Assembly: GCF_032399705.1 (NCBI RefSeq)
Contig: NZ_CP135922.1
Location: forward strand, 5,766,001 to 5,830,000
Source of the DNA: Paenibacillus sp. BIC5C1
GTDB lineage: Bacteria; Bacillota; Bacilli; Paenibacillales; Paenibacillaceae
Length of the DNA: 64,000 nucleotides
Direction of reading: 5' to 3'
Positions 16,953-26,815 of this stretch are shown piece by piece (the stretch's first letter is position 1; every line of letters starts with the position of its first letter). A program made the translations under genes and the position numbers. The notes under the pieces were generated by a model. That model was not told where the DNA came from, did not search any database, and saw only the letters and a program-made list of their open reading frames with translations.

Positions 16953-16987
16953 ATCATTTTTAATGAAAAATCGAAAAAACCTCGCCC

Positions 16988-17009
16988 AAAAAAGGCCTAT
17001 GGCCTGTTT
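16988..17009 (-). terminator. possible terminator of the metallophore operon
   Basis: On the minus strand AGGCC-ATA-GGCCT is followed by TTTTT. The stem is only 5 bp, but its place after the last MFS gene and before the next promoter fits. Confidence 0.45.
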
Positions 17010-17092
17010 CCTGTAGCTTCGCATCATAATGATACGTCTCCAGAAAAGTCAGTCCATACGCCTTTAACTTTTTTCTTATAGATGCCGTACAA

Positions 17093-18319
17093 TCACGCCG
17101 TCACCACAGATTTAGCCCTATTGCCGGCTTCCATTCGTTGCCTGAAAGCCACAACAAGAATCATGGCTGCAACAGATAGCAGCGTGCAGATTGTAAACAT
17201 GGTGGAATACGAGCTTATTTGTACAATTAGTCCCATCGCAAGTCCACCCAGAGAGAAGCCCAGATCATACGAGGACATGAAAATACCCATCAGTACATAT
17301 CGAGAATCGGCAGGCAACACAAATGATAAATAAGTGGTTAATGTCGGGTACAACAATGCCACGGCGAACCCACTGAACACCGCAGACAGGTATACTAACG
17401 GACCGATCGTCTCCGACAGAGCGAGCAGTTGGGTTCCCAGTGCCGCACATAACAGCAGCCCGGCCATCAGCCACGTATTCCAGCTGCCGTCGGAAGGGAT
17501 TTTTTTACGCAGAATGAATCTGCACAAGATGACGACCAGTCCCTGGATAGTTAAAAATACACCCGCACTCGCCTTCCCAGTCGATACCATATACAACGGA
17601 AGAAAGGTCGCCGTGGCCCCAAATACACATGAAGCAAACAGCATAACTAAACTGCTGATCAACAGTGGTGTGCTGCGCCAGTTGCCGCCGAATGACCGCA
17701 CCATATCGCCGAGCGCATACGATTTATTCTGTACTGTGCTTCGGGGCAAGTCCACGCTATAGCCGATCAGGAGCGGAAAAGCCGCCAAACCGATCATTAG
17801 CAAAGTAAACCAGATATCGCTGGCAATTTCCCAGATCTGGATGGCGAGTATAGGAATGACCAGAGAGGGGACCATCGTAAAAAGGGTATACATGGACAAT
17901 CCCTGAGCCCGGTCCTTGTCCTCCAGCTTTTCCACAATGCCAGCCTGCATCGTCATGGAAAAGAACGCCGTGGCTACACCTTGCAAAGCCCGCAGCCACA
18001 AATACGTTTCCACACCCAACACAACAAACAACATCAATGTTGCGGCATGCAAAATCAACAGCCACTTCATGACAAGAAGCGGACCGTAACGCCCCAGAAG
18101 CTGCGCTGCAAAAGGCCTTAAAAGCATACACGTAAACATGTACGCCCCCATCATCAGACCAATCTCGGCCTGATTCAATCCTGCTGCTTCACTCCGCAAA
18201 GGCAGTATAATCGTCAACGCCGAATTCGCGGCAAAAAATAAAAAGGCCAACAGATAAAACCGGATAAATGAAAAGGATACCGGGTTTAATTTGCCGTTCG
18301 CCGTTACAGAAGACCTCAA
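17093..18319 (-). CDS. MFS transporter, second candidate metallophore exporter
   Basis: A 408-residue, 12-helix major facilitator. Near the N-terminus it has PLRSEAAGLNQAEIGLMMGAYM, and it has an RPFAAQLLGRYG loop of the MFS A-motif type. It is clearly paralogous to the gene at 18346-19542: both share GLMMGAYMFT/GLIMGAYMFT, LQGVSTAFFSM/LQGVATAFFSM and LYPTLTTYLSFVLP. The start is probably a TTG at 18319; no ATG lies early enough to keep the first helix. It lies 26 nt after the other MFS gene at the end of the cnt-like operon. Export of the metallophore, of an intermediate, or of a different product are all possible. Confidence 0.78.
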   Translation of the reverse strand: MRSSVTANGKLNPVSFSFIRFYLLAFLFFAANSALTIILPLRSEAAGLNQAEIGLMMGAYMFTCMLLRPFAAQLLGRYGPLLVMKWLLILHAATLMLFVVLGVETYLWLRALQGVATAFFSMTMQAGIVEKLEDKDRAQGLSMYTLFTMVPSLVIPILAIQIWEIASDIWFTLLMIGLAAFPLLIGYSVDLPRSTVQNKSYALGDMVRSFGGNWRSTPLLISSLVMLFASCVFGATATFLPLYMVSTGKASAGVFLTIQGLVVILCRFILRKKIPSDGSWNTWLMAGLLLCAALGTQLLALSETIGPLVYLSAVFSGFAVALLYPTLTTYLSFVLPADSRYVLMGIFMSSYDLGFSLGGLAMGLIVQISSYSTMFTICTLLSVAAMILVVAFRQRMEAGNRAKSVVTA

Positions 18320-18345
18320 ACCGTTATCCCCACTTTCTTCTGGTG

Positions 18346-19542
18346 TTAACGCACAGACATATCTGTGACTGGTTTCCTTCGTTCATAGGCAAAAGCAATC
18401 ATGACCGCCCCCAGGATAGCACAAATCATATACATAAACGAATAGGAGGATAGATCAGCGAGCGGTCCCATCAACACACCGCCCAGAGATACACCCAGAT
18501 CTGCAGTTGCAATAAATAAACCGATTAACACATTTCGATTCAACTGCGGCAGCACAAAAGATAAATAGGTGGTTAACGTCGGATAGAGAATGGATTGAGC
18601 GATACCCATCAAGATGGCCCCCACATACAGAAGGACAGCACCTCCTGTGATTGCCCAGCTTACACATAGTGCGGCTAATGCCAATAGCAGCATCGTTCCC
18701 ATAATAAAAGGTGCATGCCACCTGCCATCGGAGGGGATTTTTTTGCGTAACCATATCCGGGCGAGCACAACGGTTCCTGCCTGAAGCATCAGATAGACAC
18801 CCGCATTGCCGCTTGGCAATTGACTTGTGTACAGGGGAATAAAGGTCGTGATGGCCCCAAACACAACGGAAGCACTTAGCATCAGTACACTGCATTTAAA
18901 CAAAAACGGATTTTGCACCAACTGACGAAAGGATTGAAACATGCTTACAGTCTGCTCTGATGAATTTTCAGCACGATGCTGCTCATTGCTCTTGTCCATC
19001 CTGGCGGTATACCCGAAGACGCCTGTACAGATAGCAATACCGACGAGCACAACCGTAAAATAATCCATGCCGCCTGTCTGCCAGATCCCTAGCGCCAAGA
19101 CAGGTCCCACAATGCCGGGGATATAACTAAACAACGAATAATAAGATATGCCCTGGGAACGGTCTTTCTCCGGCAAGGCATCAATAATGCCAATCTGCAG
19201 AGCCATGGAAAAGAAAGCCGTCGATACCCCCTGTAAAATACGAGCCACCAGATAGCCCCCGAGACCGGTAAACGTGTATAAAATCAAGGCAAAACCATTG
19301 GTAATCAGAATAAAACGCAGGACTTTAATCGGCCCGCGCTTTTGAATAATGCGTCCGGCCCATGGCCTGAAAAACATGGTTGTGAACATATAGGCACCCA
19401 TAATCAGCCCAATGGTTGTACTGCTCGCCCCCAAAGATTCACCCTGTAAAGGAATAATGACATTAAGAATTGCATTTGCACTAAAATACAGAAGAACCAG
19501 GATGTACAAACGCAGAAACGGCCATGACATCGCTCCACTCAT
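18346..19542 (-). CDS. MFS transporter, probable metallophore exporter (CntE-like)
   Basis: A 398-residue major facilitator with twelve predicted helices. The A-motif-like loop is RPWAGRIIQKRG, and family blocks are GLIMGAYMFTTMF and LQGVSTAFFSMALQIG. It follows the CntF-like ATPase with a 4-nt overlap, the position that cntE takes in the S. aureus staphylopine operon. Export of the newly made opine is therefore the likely role. A second, similar MFS gene follows directly, which the staphylopine operon does not have. Which of the two exports the metallophore cannot be told from sequence. Confidence 0.82.
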   Translation of the reverse strand: MSGAMSWPFLRLYILVLLYFSANAILNVIIPLQGESLGASSTTIGLIMGAYMFTTMFFRPWAGRIIQKRGPIKVLRFILITNGFALILYTFTGLGGYLVARILQGVSTAFFSMALQIGIIDALPEKDRSQGISYYSLFSYIPGIVGPVLALGIWQTGGMDYFTVVLVGIAICTGVFGYTARMDKSNEQHRAENSSEQTVSMFQSFRQLVQNPFLFKCSVLMLSASVVFGAITTFIPLYTSQLPSGNAGVYLMLQAGTVVLARIWLRKKIPSDGRWHAPFIMGTMLLLALAALCVSWAITGGAVLLYVGAILMGIAQSILYPTLTTYLSFVLPQLNRNVLIGLFIATADLGVSLGGVLMGPLADLSSYSFMYMICAILGAVMIAFAYERRKPVTDMSVR

Positions 19543-20303
19543 CCCTGATCCTCCCCCTGAAACGTAATTAAACAGGTTAATAATCTCCTGGCATAATCGG
19601 ACTGAACATCCTTCAGCTGCTCAATAGGCACCATTTCCTCAATCTGACCGTCCCTGAAAATAATAACTCTGTCACAAATATAGGCTGCCGCCTGAATATC
19701 ATGCGTAATGAACACATAGCTCATCTGATAGAATTGCTTTAATTCTTTTAACAACTGCAGCACCTGAATCTGCACAGACACGTCCAGAGAACTGATAGCT
19801 TCATCGAATACAATGCATTGGGGTTCAGTAGATATGGCTCTCGCAATACATACTCTCTGAGCCTCTCCACCGGATAGTTCATGCGGATATTTGAGCCTGT
19901 AGGACGAATCTAATCCCACTTGATGCAACAACGTATCCACCTTGATTTGCATATCGGCTTCCACTTTTTTATGAGCCTTCAAAGGCTCCATAATGGCTTC
20001 CTCCACCGTGAGAAATGGATTAATGGAGGACGTGTAATTTTGAAATACTGCACTGATGCTGCCCCTTCTCACGCGGCGATCATTCACATTTTTTCCCTCG
20101 AATAAAATACGCCCGCGATCAGGTTTTTCAATGCCCAGGATGAGACGTCCCAATGTCGACTTGCCACTTCCACTTTCACCGATGATCCCGAGACATTCGC
20201 CATGCTGACATTCAAATGCAACTCTTTTCAACACCTGCTGCCTTTGTTTGGAGAACAATCCGCCTTGTTTATAGGACTTTTCTATCCCATCCACCTTGAG
20301 CAT
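19539..20303 (-). CDS. cntF: opine metallophore ABC importer, ATP-binding protein (CntF-like)
   Basis: A 254-residue oligopeptide/nickel-type ATPase. Walker A GESGSGKST lies at about 42-50, the signature LSGGEAQRVCIARA follows, and Walker B is IVFDEAISSLD, where Ala replaces the usual Pro of DEP. The switch His is in FITHDIQ. Together with the CntD-like ATPase it should power the CntBC-like channel. It overlaps the CntD-like gene by 35 nt and the following MFS gene by 4 nt. The symbol is by gene order and family, not by alignment. Confidence 0.8.
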   Translation of the reverse strand: MLKVDGIEKSYKQGGLFSKQRQQVLKRVAFECQHGECLGIIGESGSGKSTLGRLILGIEKPDRGRILFEGKNVNDRRVRRGSISAVFQNYTSSINPFLTVEEAIMEPLKAHKKVEADMQIKVDTLLHQVGLDSSYRLKYPHELSGGEAQRVCIARAISTEPQCIVFDEAISSLDVSVQIQVLQLLKELKQFYQMSYVFITHDIQAAAYICDRVIIFRDGQIEEMVPIEQLKDVQSDYARRLLTCLITFQGEDQG

Positions 20304-21114
20304 TTGTATCCCCTCCCTGCATTAATTTCCTGAAATGATTGCTCAGCTCCAACCGGGTGGAAATCAAATATTGAGTATAGGCATGCTTCGGCTTCTTAAA
20401 AACAGAACGAATAGGCCCACTTTCGACAATGGCACCGTCTTTCATGACCATCACTTCATCTGCAATCTTCTGGACCACACCGAGGTCATGGGATATAAAA
20501 AGCATGGAACACCCCATCCGTTCGCGTAATTGAATCAATTGTTCAACCACCTCATATTGAGAGATCGTATCCAGCGCTGTTGTGGGTTCATCCGCAATGA
20601 TCAAATCCGGCTCCAACACGAGTGCCAATGCAATCATGATTCGCTGCAACATGCCACCGGATAGCTGATGTGGATATTGATTCAGAATTTCCTGCGGATT
20701 CTTTAACATGACACTTTCCATGGCGCTTATGATCTTCCGTTCGCTCTCTTTGTTATTCCAGTCGAAATGCGTCTGTAGCGTCTCCCGCATATGGACACCG
20801 ATTACACAAGAAGGATCAAATGCACTCATGCCATTTTGCAAAATCATGCACAGGTTTTTGCCTCTTCTTCGTCTCATCTCTTGTTCAGAAAGCTGGCTCA
20901 TGTCCTCGCCTTTGAAGAGAATCGTTCCGGATTGGCGAATCCAGGGTTTATTCAAACGCATAATGGACCTGCATGTGACGGACTTGCCACTTCCGCTTTC
21001 TCCGACAATGGCCAGACAGCTTCCTTGTTTGACCTGAAATGAACTGTTATGAATAATGACCTTGTCCGTATTGGCATCCCAAATCCTCAAATTTTCAACT
21101 TCTACTATATTCAT
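20269..21114 (-). CDS. cntD: opine metallophore ABC importer, ATP-binding protein (CntD-like)
   Basis: A 281-residue DppD/OppD-type ATPase. Walker A is GESGSGKSVTCRS (around 37-49), the signature LSGGMLQRIMIALA, and Walker B LIIADEPTTALD; the switch His is in FISHDLG. The C-terminal KKPKHAYTQYLISTRL is the region typical of the oligopeptide/nickel subfamily. It overlaps the upstream permease gene by 20 nt and the CntF-like gene by 35 nt, so the genes form one compact operon. In staphylopine-type systems this pair energises re-import of the metal complex. Confidence 0.82.
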   Translation of the reverse strand: MNIVEVENLRIWDANTDKVIIHNSSFQVKQGSCLAIVGESGSGKSVTCRSIMRLNKPWIRQSGTILFKGEDMSQLSEQEMRRRRGKNLCMILQNGMSAFDPSCVIGVHMRETLQTHFDWNNKESERKIISAMESVMLKNPQEILNQYPHQLSGGMLQRIMIALALVLEPDLIIADEPTTALDTISQYEVVEQLIQLRERMGCSMLFISHDLGVVQKIADEVMVMKDGAIVESGPIRSVFKKPKHAYTQYLISTRLELSNHFRKLMQGGDTNAQGGWDRKVL

Positions 21115-21982
21115 AAACGGCTTTTCCCACCTCTTTTTTATAAAGCCTGCCTTGGGAAGTCATTAATTTGGGGTCCAAAGCAACCTGAAGCGCATCCGAT
21201 AAAAAGTTAAAGGCCGATACGACAAGCACAATGGCTAGTCCAGGTGCCAGCATTAACTCCGGCCTCGAGAACATGACTTCCCTTGTCTCATTCAACATCA
21301 TCCCCCATTCGGCATGAGGGGCCTGGATTCCCAAACCCAGAAAAGAAAGTCCCGAGATCTGCAGCATCATCGAACACATGGAACCACTGGCAATCACCGC
21401 AATATCGGCAAATGTAACCGGAACAATATGCCTGGTTATAATTCTAAAGCTGCCGATGCCAGAGGCTTTGGCAAATTTCACATACTCCATCTCGGAGAAC
21501 TGCATTACGGATGTTCGAATGACGCGGGCAAACCAAGCCCATTTCATGACCACAAACGCAATCAGAATATGTTCAAGTCCCGCACCCAAAATGCCGACCA
21601 CCGCCAGGGTCATGACGTATCCCGGGAAAGAAAGCATCACATCACAAAGTCTCATGATCCAGGCATCTGTCTTCCCCTTAAAGTACCCTGCGATAAATCC
21701 GACGACAGCTCCGACCAGAACAGATATCAGTAAGGCAACCAAAACCCATAGCACGCTGGGACGAATTCCATAAATGAGTCTGGATAACACACATCTGCCC
21801 AAATGATCATTTCCTAACCAATAATTCCAGGAGGAAGTAGCATATCGAAGTTTCATATTCACTTCCTCCGGGTCATGGGGTGCACACAACGGGGCAAATA
21901 TGCCCATAGCAACAATGATCACAATGACAGCCAGCGATGTCATCGCAAGTTTGTCTCTACTCAAATTTCTTAATAATCGCAT
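21095..21982 (-). CDS. cntC: opine metallophore ABC importer permease (CntC-like)
   Basis: A 295-residue DppC-type permease. The N-terminal cytoplasmic tail leads into one helix, then HDPEEVNMKLRYA and YWLGNDHLGRCVLSRLIYGIR, the classic DppC signature (usually GTDxxGRD). The coupling loop is FAKASGIGSFRIITRHIVP. Five to six hydrophobic segments are visible. It shares its first base with the stop of the CntB-like gene. It forms the channel with the CntB-like permease for the metal-opine complex. Confidence 0.82.
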   Translation of the reverse strand: MRLLRNLSRDKLAMTSLAVIVIIVAMGIFAPLCAPHDPEEVNMKLRYATSSWNYWLGNDHLGRCVLSRLIYGIRPSVLWVLVALLISVLVGAVVGFIAGYFKGKTDAWIMRLCDVMLSFPGYVMTLAVVGILGAGLEHILIAFVVMKWAWFARVIRTSVMQFSEMEYVKFAKASGIGSFRIITRHIVPVTFADIAVIASGSMCSMMLQISGLSFLGLGIQAPHAEWGMMLNETREVMFSRPELMLAPGLAIVLVVSAFNFLSDALQVALDPKLMTSQGRLYKKEVGKAVYEYSRS

Positions 21983-22920
21983 TAGAGATCCTTTCTTAAT
22001 CGGGGATTCATCGCCGCATTGATCACGTCAGAAATCGTATTAAACAGCACAAAGGTTACGGCCAAAATAAGAACATACGCCTGAATGATCGGGAAATCCC
22101 GATTAAGGATCGACCGCACGCTTAATCTTCCGAGTCCCGGCCAGGCAAACACATTTTCAATCACGACGGTACTGCCCAGTACGATGGGAATCGCCATGCA
22201 AAATATGGATACCGCCACTTGCAGCGAATTACGCAAAATATGCAGAGTTACCTTCCGTTCACTCAAGCCGCTTGCCCTGCCATAGAGCACGTAATCCTCA
22301 TTCATGTTGCTTAACATGGAACTCCGGACCGTCCTAAAATAAATGCCTGTATAACTCACCGTGATTACAATCACCGGCAGAATATAACTCTTCAACGAAT
22401 CCATTCCGCTCGTAGGCAGCAAGTCCAGCTTGACGGACAAGTACCAGATCAGGATGGCTGCGAGCCAGTAGGATGGCATAGCCGTCAGGATAAACGATAG
22501 GCCTCTGACTGATTTATCGACGACTTTCCCTTCTCTCATGGCACAGATCACACCCAGAAGAATGGAGAATCCAATAATGAACACTGATGATACCAGCGTT
22601 AATTTTAAAGTATTCAGGAAGGCAGGGCCCACCAGAGACCACACCGGTTCACCGGATACATACGAGCTGCCAAAATCAAATTGCATACAGGCAATTAACC
22701 AATTCACATACTGAATGACGAAAGGTTTATCGAACCCCAATGCCTCATTCGTTTGGGCGATTAATTCATCCGTAATCTGAGGAACCTCCTGTGCCTGTAA
22801 TACAACTACGGCGGGGTCCAGAGGCGAAAGGTTAATAAGTACAAATGTGATCAATGAAATGACGAACAGCAAGGGTATGGCGAGCAATATCCGTTTGACT
22901 ATATAACTTCCCATATCCAT
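21982..22920 (-). CDS. cntB: opine metallophore ABC importer permease (CntB-like)
   Basis: A 312-residue DppB/NikB-type permease with six predicted helices. It begins MDMGSYIVKRILLAIP, then LINLSPLDPAVVVLQ, the usual N-terminal features of the family. The coupling region is LYGRASGLSERKVTLHILRN, and the C-terminal VFAWPGLGRLSVRSILNRDFP is highly typical. It lies 7 nt after the binding-protein gene. It is the partner of the CntC-like permease. Confidence 0.83.
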   Translation of the reverse strand: MDMGSYIVKRILLAIPLLFVISLITFVLINLSPLDPAVVVLQAQEVPQITDELIAQTNEALGFDKPFVIQYVNWLIACMQFDFGSSYVSGEPVWSLVGPAFLNTLKLTLVSSVFIIGFSILLGVICAMREGKVVDKSVRGLSFILTAMPSYWLAAILIWYLSVKLDLLPTSGMDSLKSYILPVIVITVSYTGIYFRTVRSSMLSNMNEDYVLYGRASGLSERKVTLHILRNSLQVAVSIFCMAIPIVLGSTVVIENVFAWPGLGRLSVRSILNRDFPIIQAYVLILAVTFVLFNTISDVINAAMNPRLRKDL

Positions 22921-22927
22921 CCCCGCT

Positions 22928-24544
22928 CTATTTAAATTTCATTTGCTCAAATGGCAATTCATATTGAGTCTGTTTAAATGAGATTCCGTCCAGATTTTGG
23001 GGAGCCACGACAGTAACCCGCCCATTGGTGATCGGAATAAACACTGCTTCATCATGGACCATTTTCATAATGTCGGCGTACAAGGATTGACGGGATTTCT
23101 CGTCTGTGGACACCATGACTTCATCAATTTTCTTATATAGTTCATCCGCCTGGGCTATGCCGCTTGTTGTATGTTTATAGGCGGAATCCGAAGTAAACGC
23201 AGAGATGGTGCTCTGTGGATCGTACGCCAGTCCCCAGGTTTGATTAAATAGCAGATCATATTCCCCGGTTGCCCTTCTGTTCGCGATCGAACTGGATTCC
23301 TCACCGACAATCTCCAGCTGAATGCCCAATCCTTTTAAGGAGTGCTGGATCAATTCCGCCTGTGTTTTTTGCGAAGATGAATTGCTGTCATAATATAGTG
23401 TCAGAGCTAATGACTGACCATTCTTCGTTCTTACTGACTTACTACTCGTTAATGTCCAACCTGCCTTTTCCAAAAGCTCCTTTGCAGTTTCGGGATTATA
23501 CTCCCGCATCTTCAATTCAACATGGGCATAGTTAACGTTCGACGAGAATAAGGTGTCTGCTGCGGTCTGAGTTCCGTTAAAAATGTCATTGCTGATCGTT
23601 TCCCGATCAATGGCAACCCATATCGCTTCACGAACAGCCGTTTCGTGGACAGGGTTATCCACTTTGCTGCTATTGGCGACGATCATGTTTGTATTCATGG
23701 CTTCACTTCGGACCACTTGAAAATCACCCGAGTCAGCCAATTGATTCATGGCTTCAACATCAATGCTGTCAGCTCCCCGATCATCGGTGAATATAAAGTT
23801 GATCTCACCCTTCTGTAATGCCAGTAATGTCGTTTCCCCTGCCGGCAGAACCTTGGACGTGATTTTTTTGATTTCGGGTGCGCCGCCCCAGTATGCTTCA
23901 TTGGCTTCAAATGTCGCATTCTCATCGATTTTATGACCTGTCAGCTTATACGGCCCTGTGCCGTGATAGCCGCTTACCCCGTCCTTTGTGCCACCATTCG
24001 TAAAATCCTTGGGGGATATAAATACATACGGTCTGGTCATGGACAGCTCCACCAGAGCTGGATAATAGGGATCGGAAAGCACCAGTTCAAATGTGTATTC
24101 ATCCATGACTTTTGTACTTACGATTTTGGTGGACAGCTTAATCCAGGCATGTTTTTCGGCATTCGCCTGAACCGCGTCGATATTTTGTTTGACCGCCTCG
24201 GCGTTAAACGGCTCACCATCATGGAATTTCACATCCTGTCGCAAATGGAACGTATACGTTTTCCCGTCTTCGGCAATATCCCAGGATTCTGCCAGTAATG
24301 GCTTAATTCCATCGACCGTGTTTTCAACCAAGGATTCGTAAACCATCCCTTGTGCGGGCATGGAACCGGTGTATAAATGAGGATTCATATCATTAATATC
24401 CTTCGCGGATGCATAGATGAGTTCAGACTTGACCTCGCTATTCGCTGACTCCGTTGTTGTCCCCCCATCTTGCCCACATCCTGCGAGCATGGTAATGACA
24501 GACAATAACAGCAACATTAAACTAACAGCACTACCCTTTTTCAC
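22928..24544 (-). CDS. cntA: opine metallophore ABC importer, substrate-binding lipoprotein (CntA-like)
   Basis: A 538-residue solute-binding family 5 lipoprotein with a lipobox MLAGC (Cys23). It has the family blocks TFHLRQDVKFHDGEPFNAEAV and GTGPYKLTGHK. It would capture the metal-opine complex outside the cell. The start is a GTG at 24544 with AGGAGG 7 nt upstream. Unlike the other cnt genes it is preceded by a 117-nt gap after cntM, which leaves room for an internal promoter or processing site, although none stands out. The symbol is given by order: the genes cntK, L, M, A, B, C, D, F follow each other as in S. aureus. Confidence 0.83.
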   Translation of the reverse strand: MKKGSAVSLMLLLLSVITMLAGCGQDGGTTTESANSEVKSELIYASAKDINDMNPHLYTGSMPAQGMVYESLVENTVDGIKPLLAESWDIAEDGKTYTFHLRQDVKFHDGEPFNAEAVKQNIDAVQANAEKHAWIKLSTKIVSTKVMDEYTFELVLSDPYYPALVELSMTRPYVFISPKDFTNGGTKDGVSGYHGTGPYKLTGHKIDENATFEANEAYWGGAPEIKKITSKVLPAGETTLLALQKGEINFIFTDDRGADSIDVEAMNQLADSGDFQVVRSEAMNTNMIVANSSKVDNPVHETAVREAIWVAIDRETISNDIFNGTQTAADTLFSSNVNYAHVELKMREYNPETAKELLEKAGWTLTSSKSVRTKNGQSLALTLYYDSNSSSQKTQAELIQHSLKGLGIQLEIVGEESSSIANRRATGEYDLLFNQTWGLAYDPQSTISAFTSDSAYKHTTSGIAQADELYKKIDEVMVSTDEKSRQSLYADIMKMVHDEAVFIPITNGRVTVVAPQNLDGISFKQTQYELPFEQMKFK

Positions 24545-24661
24545 AACATTTCCTCCTGTTAATTAAAAAGATACAAACAAGTAAACCAATGACTTTACAC
24601 TAGACTACTGCGCGATTAGAACAACCCTCCGCACGCAGTTATCTTCCAGAGTGAGATATAA

Positions 24662-25963
24662 TTAAACCTTGCTATTCGCCAGCCCTGTGCAGATCATCCG
24701 AATGTCTTCATGAAAGGTTTGAACGACAAAAGCATCGGATAGACTCTGATTCGGGTGAGTGCGGGACACCTCTTGAATCTTCGCCTCATAGGCGGCAATA
24801 AACCTATCAATGGTTGGGCAGCTAACCTGCAAATGTCGCGCAATGCCCTGAATGATTTTGATGCGGTAATAATCCTCCTTGGGCATTCTGGGAATGTCCA
24901 ACGCTCCGTCCTGATTGACAAACACCTTCCTGAAGGGAACGGCCGAAAAATCAAAATATTTGCCCTCCGGGTTAGGCTCCGAAAAGGGATCAATTAATAA
25001 CGAGGTGTATCGTATGTATAATAGGTACTCTTGATGAAGGTCCTGCAACTGATTAAAGTTCTCGATATCCTGACGTGACAAACTCTCTAATCGGACCGGA
25101 TAATTATCATCCGTCATGAATTGAAGCAGATTGACACCCTGGACTCGGAGCCTATCCGTAATTGTCATAATCTCGTTCCACTGTGTCCGCATGTCCCGAA
25201 TCAAATATTGGGTTACAGGCCCTTCGGGGTAGATTTTATATACATATTTCCGTATGTCTGACGCTCCGAAGATGGCATCCAATGAAAAGTCATTCATGAA
25301 CAGTGGCGGGTGTACATATAAAGAGATATTTCTCGTTTCCGCCTCGATTGGAGAAGACATAACTTCCAGCGCAATGCCCAATTGCTCGAACATCCTGTAC
25401 AGTCTGTCCACATACTCAGAAGGAGTTGAAGTAGAACCGATATAGACCTTTTTCTTGACACCTGTTGTAATGACATGGTTGGACGGTTGGTCAGTCATCC
25501 ATCGGGTATCCCCCAAATAAGTAGAGAAGCTGACCACTTCCGTATCCGCATGCAGCTGCCTCATATAATGGCTTACCAGCAGGTTGGAGCCAAAGGTTGG
25601 AGAAACCAAAATAATGTATTTTACTTGTTTGATGAAGTTATTCTTCATTTGCTTCAATACATCGACATAAGCATCCGTTGTCACAGCGAAGATGAGCGTA
25701 TCCCATTCGCCTTCAATGGTCTCGTATCCCTTAAACACTTGATCGACGAAGCATTCACCTGCCAACGGTCGATGCTTTTCATTTTGAATGCTTGCTCCAA
25801 TGAATCCGTTACTTTGCCGAACTGCTTCATAAAAAAATTCTGAGCGCACCGATTCTCTTCCCGCTATGCCTACGGTGCAATTGAATTGCTTTTTGAGCGA
25901 TACTGCCAGCTGAATGGATGCAGGGCCTGTTCCAAGCAACAGCACTCGTTGAAATCCGCTCAT
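24662..25963 (-). CDS. cntM: opine dehydrogenase of metallophore synthesis (CntM-like)
   Basis: A 433-residue dehydrogenase that would join the CntL product to a 2-oxo acid by NAD(P)H-dependent reductive amination, the last step of staphylopine/pseudopaline/bacillopaline synthesis. The N-terminal nucleotide-binding turn is LLLGTGPASIQLA (9-21), followed by VGIAGRESVRSEFF, with basic residues that could favour NADPH. The helical C-terminal domain contains the KEDYYRIKIIQGIARHL region. Pyruvate or 2-oxoglutarate as co-substrate cannot be decided by eye; characterised Paenibacillus bacillopaline uses 2-oxoglutarate. It lies 30 nt after the cntL-like gene. Confidence 0.88.
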   Translation of the reverse strand: MSGFQRVLLLGTGPASIQLAVSLKKQFNCTVGIAGRESVRSEFFYEAVRQSNGFIGASIQNEKHRPLAGECFVDQVFKGYETIEGEWDTLIFAVTTDAYVDVLKQMKNNFIKQVKYIILVSPTFGSNLLVSHYMRQLHADTEVVSFSTYLGDTRWMTDQPSNHVITTGVKKKVYIGSTSTPSEYVDRLYRMFEQLGIALEVMSSPIEAETRNISLYVHPPLFMNDFSLDAIFGASDIRKYVYKIYPEGPVTQYLIRDMRTQWNEIMTITDRLRVQGVNLLQFMTDDNYPVRLESLSRQDIENFNQLQDLHQEYLLYIRYTSLLIDPFSEPNPEGKYFDFSAVPFRKVFVNQDGALDIPRMPKEDYYRIKIIQGIARHLQVSCPTIDRFIAAYEAKIQEVSRTHPNQSLSDAFVVQTFHEDIRMICTGLANSKV

Positions 25964-25993
25964 ATGTACCTCTCTTTCCCAAGCTCAAGTGAG

Positions 25994-26788
25994 CTATGCT
26001 TTTTGGTATAATGCAATATCGAACACATCATCCGGACGCAGAATATTGTCGACCATTTTCCACTTGCTGCTGTCGGTTTCTCTCAGTGGATAGTTAAACA
26101 ATGACTTTAACTGGTTACCGTACCTCATCGCCACCACCACATGATCATTCGTCAATGCGTGCAATTGATCGAGCAGATCATATTTATTGGCAACCGTGGA
26201 ACTGAAAATGATATGTGTTGCTTTCCTCGTAAAAGCAAGGTCCTGCACCAATGTTTGCTCCAAATGGATGTTCAAGCCCGCACCCAGCTTCTCCACAACC
26301 TGCTGCCCGAGTGTAATAGCTTCTGCATCAATATCGATGCCAACCACCTCTGCCCCTGTTCGCTTGGCAATAAACAAAGGTGTCATGGGAAATGACCCGG
26401 AGCCTACCAGCAGAACTTTGGAGCCCGAGGTGACATGAAAGCTGCCAAACTCTTTTTCAATACATTCTTCTATATTTCTGAAATAATCCGCGATTTCCAC
26501 ATCTCCGTCTTGCAGCTTCAATGCGCGATATTTCTCCATGACCGCCACACACCGTGCAGATTTGTCTCGCAGATCAAGGACAAGCTGGTGCAAGCTGCCT
26601 GATTCCTCTTGATCAAGCTGTTCCCAAATTCGTTCATTTTGCTTGTCTGTTATAAACGCGGAATAGTCATTAATTAAAGCCTCCAGCTCTGAGCTGTGCT
26701 GAACCGTATGATCATATCTGCCTGCCAGCTCATCAAATTTCCCGGAAAATTCACTCAAGCATGTTTGAAAATCAATCAATGTCTCCAT
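25994..26788 (-). CDS. cntL: nicotianamine synthase-like aminobutanoyltransferase (CntL-like)
   Basis: A 264-residue enzyme of the nicotianamine synthase-like family. It would transfer the aminobutyrate group of S-adenosylmethionine to (D-)histidine. The SAM-binding region is SKVLLVGSGSFPMTPLFIAK (around 122-141), followed by AEVVGIDIDAEAI. The N-terminal third is helical, as in other NAS-like proteins. The C-terminal region has FSSTVANKYDLLDQL and VVVAMRYGNQLKS. It lies 27 nt after the cntK-like gene and 30 nt before cntM, the same order as the staphylopine operon. Confidence 0.9.
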   Translation of the reverse strand: METLIDFQTCLSEFSGKFDELAGRYDHTVQHSSELEALINDYSAFITDKQNERIWEQLDQEESGSLHQLVLDLRDKSARCVAVMEKYRALKLQDGDVEIADYFRNIEECIEKEFGSFHVTSGSKVLLVGSGSFPMTPLFIAKRTGAEVVGIDIDAEAITLGQQVVEKLGAGLNIHLEQTLVQDLAFTRKATHIIFSSTVANKYDLLDQLHALTNDHVVVAMRYGNQLKSLFNYPLRETDSSKWKMVDNILRPDDVFDIALYQKA

Positions 26789-26815
26789 TCCTTTTCCTCC
26801 TCTAACTCGTCATGG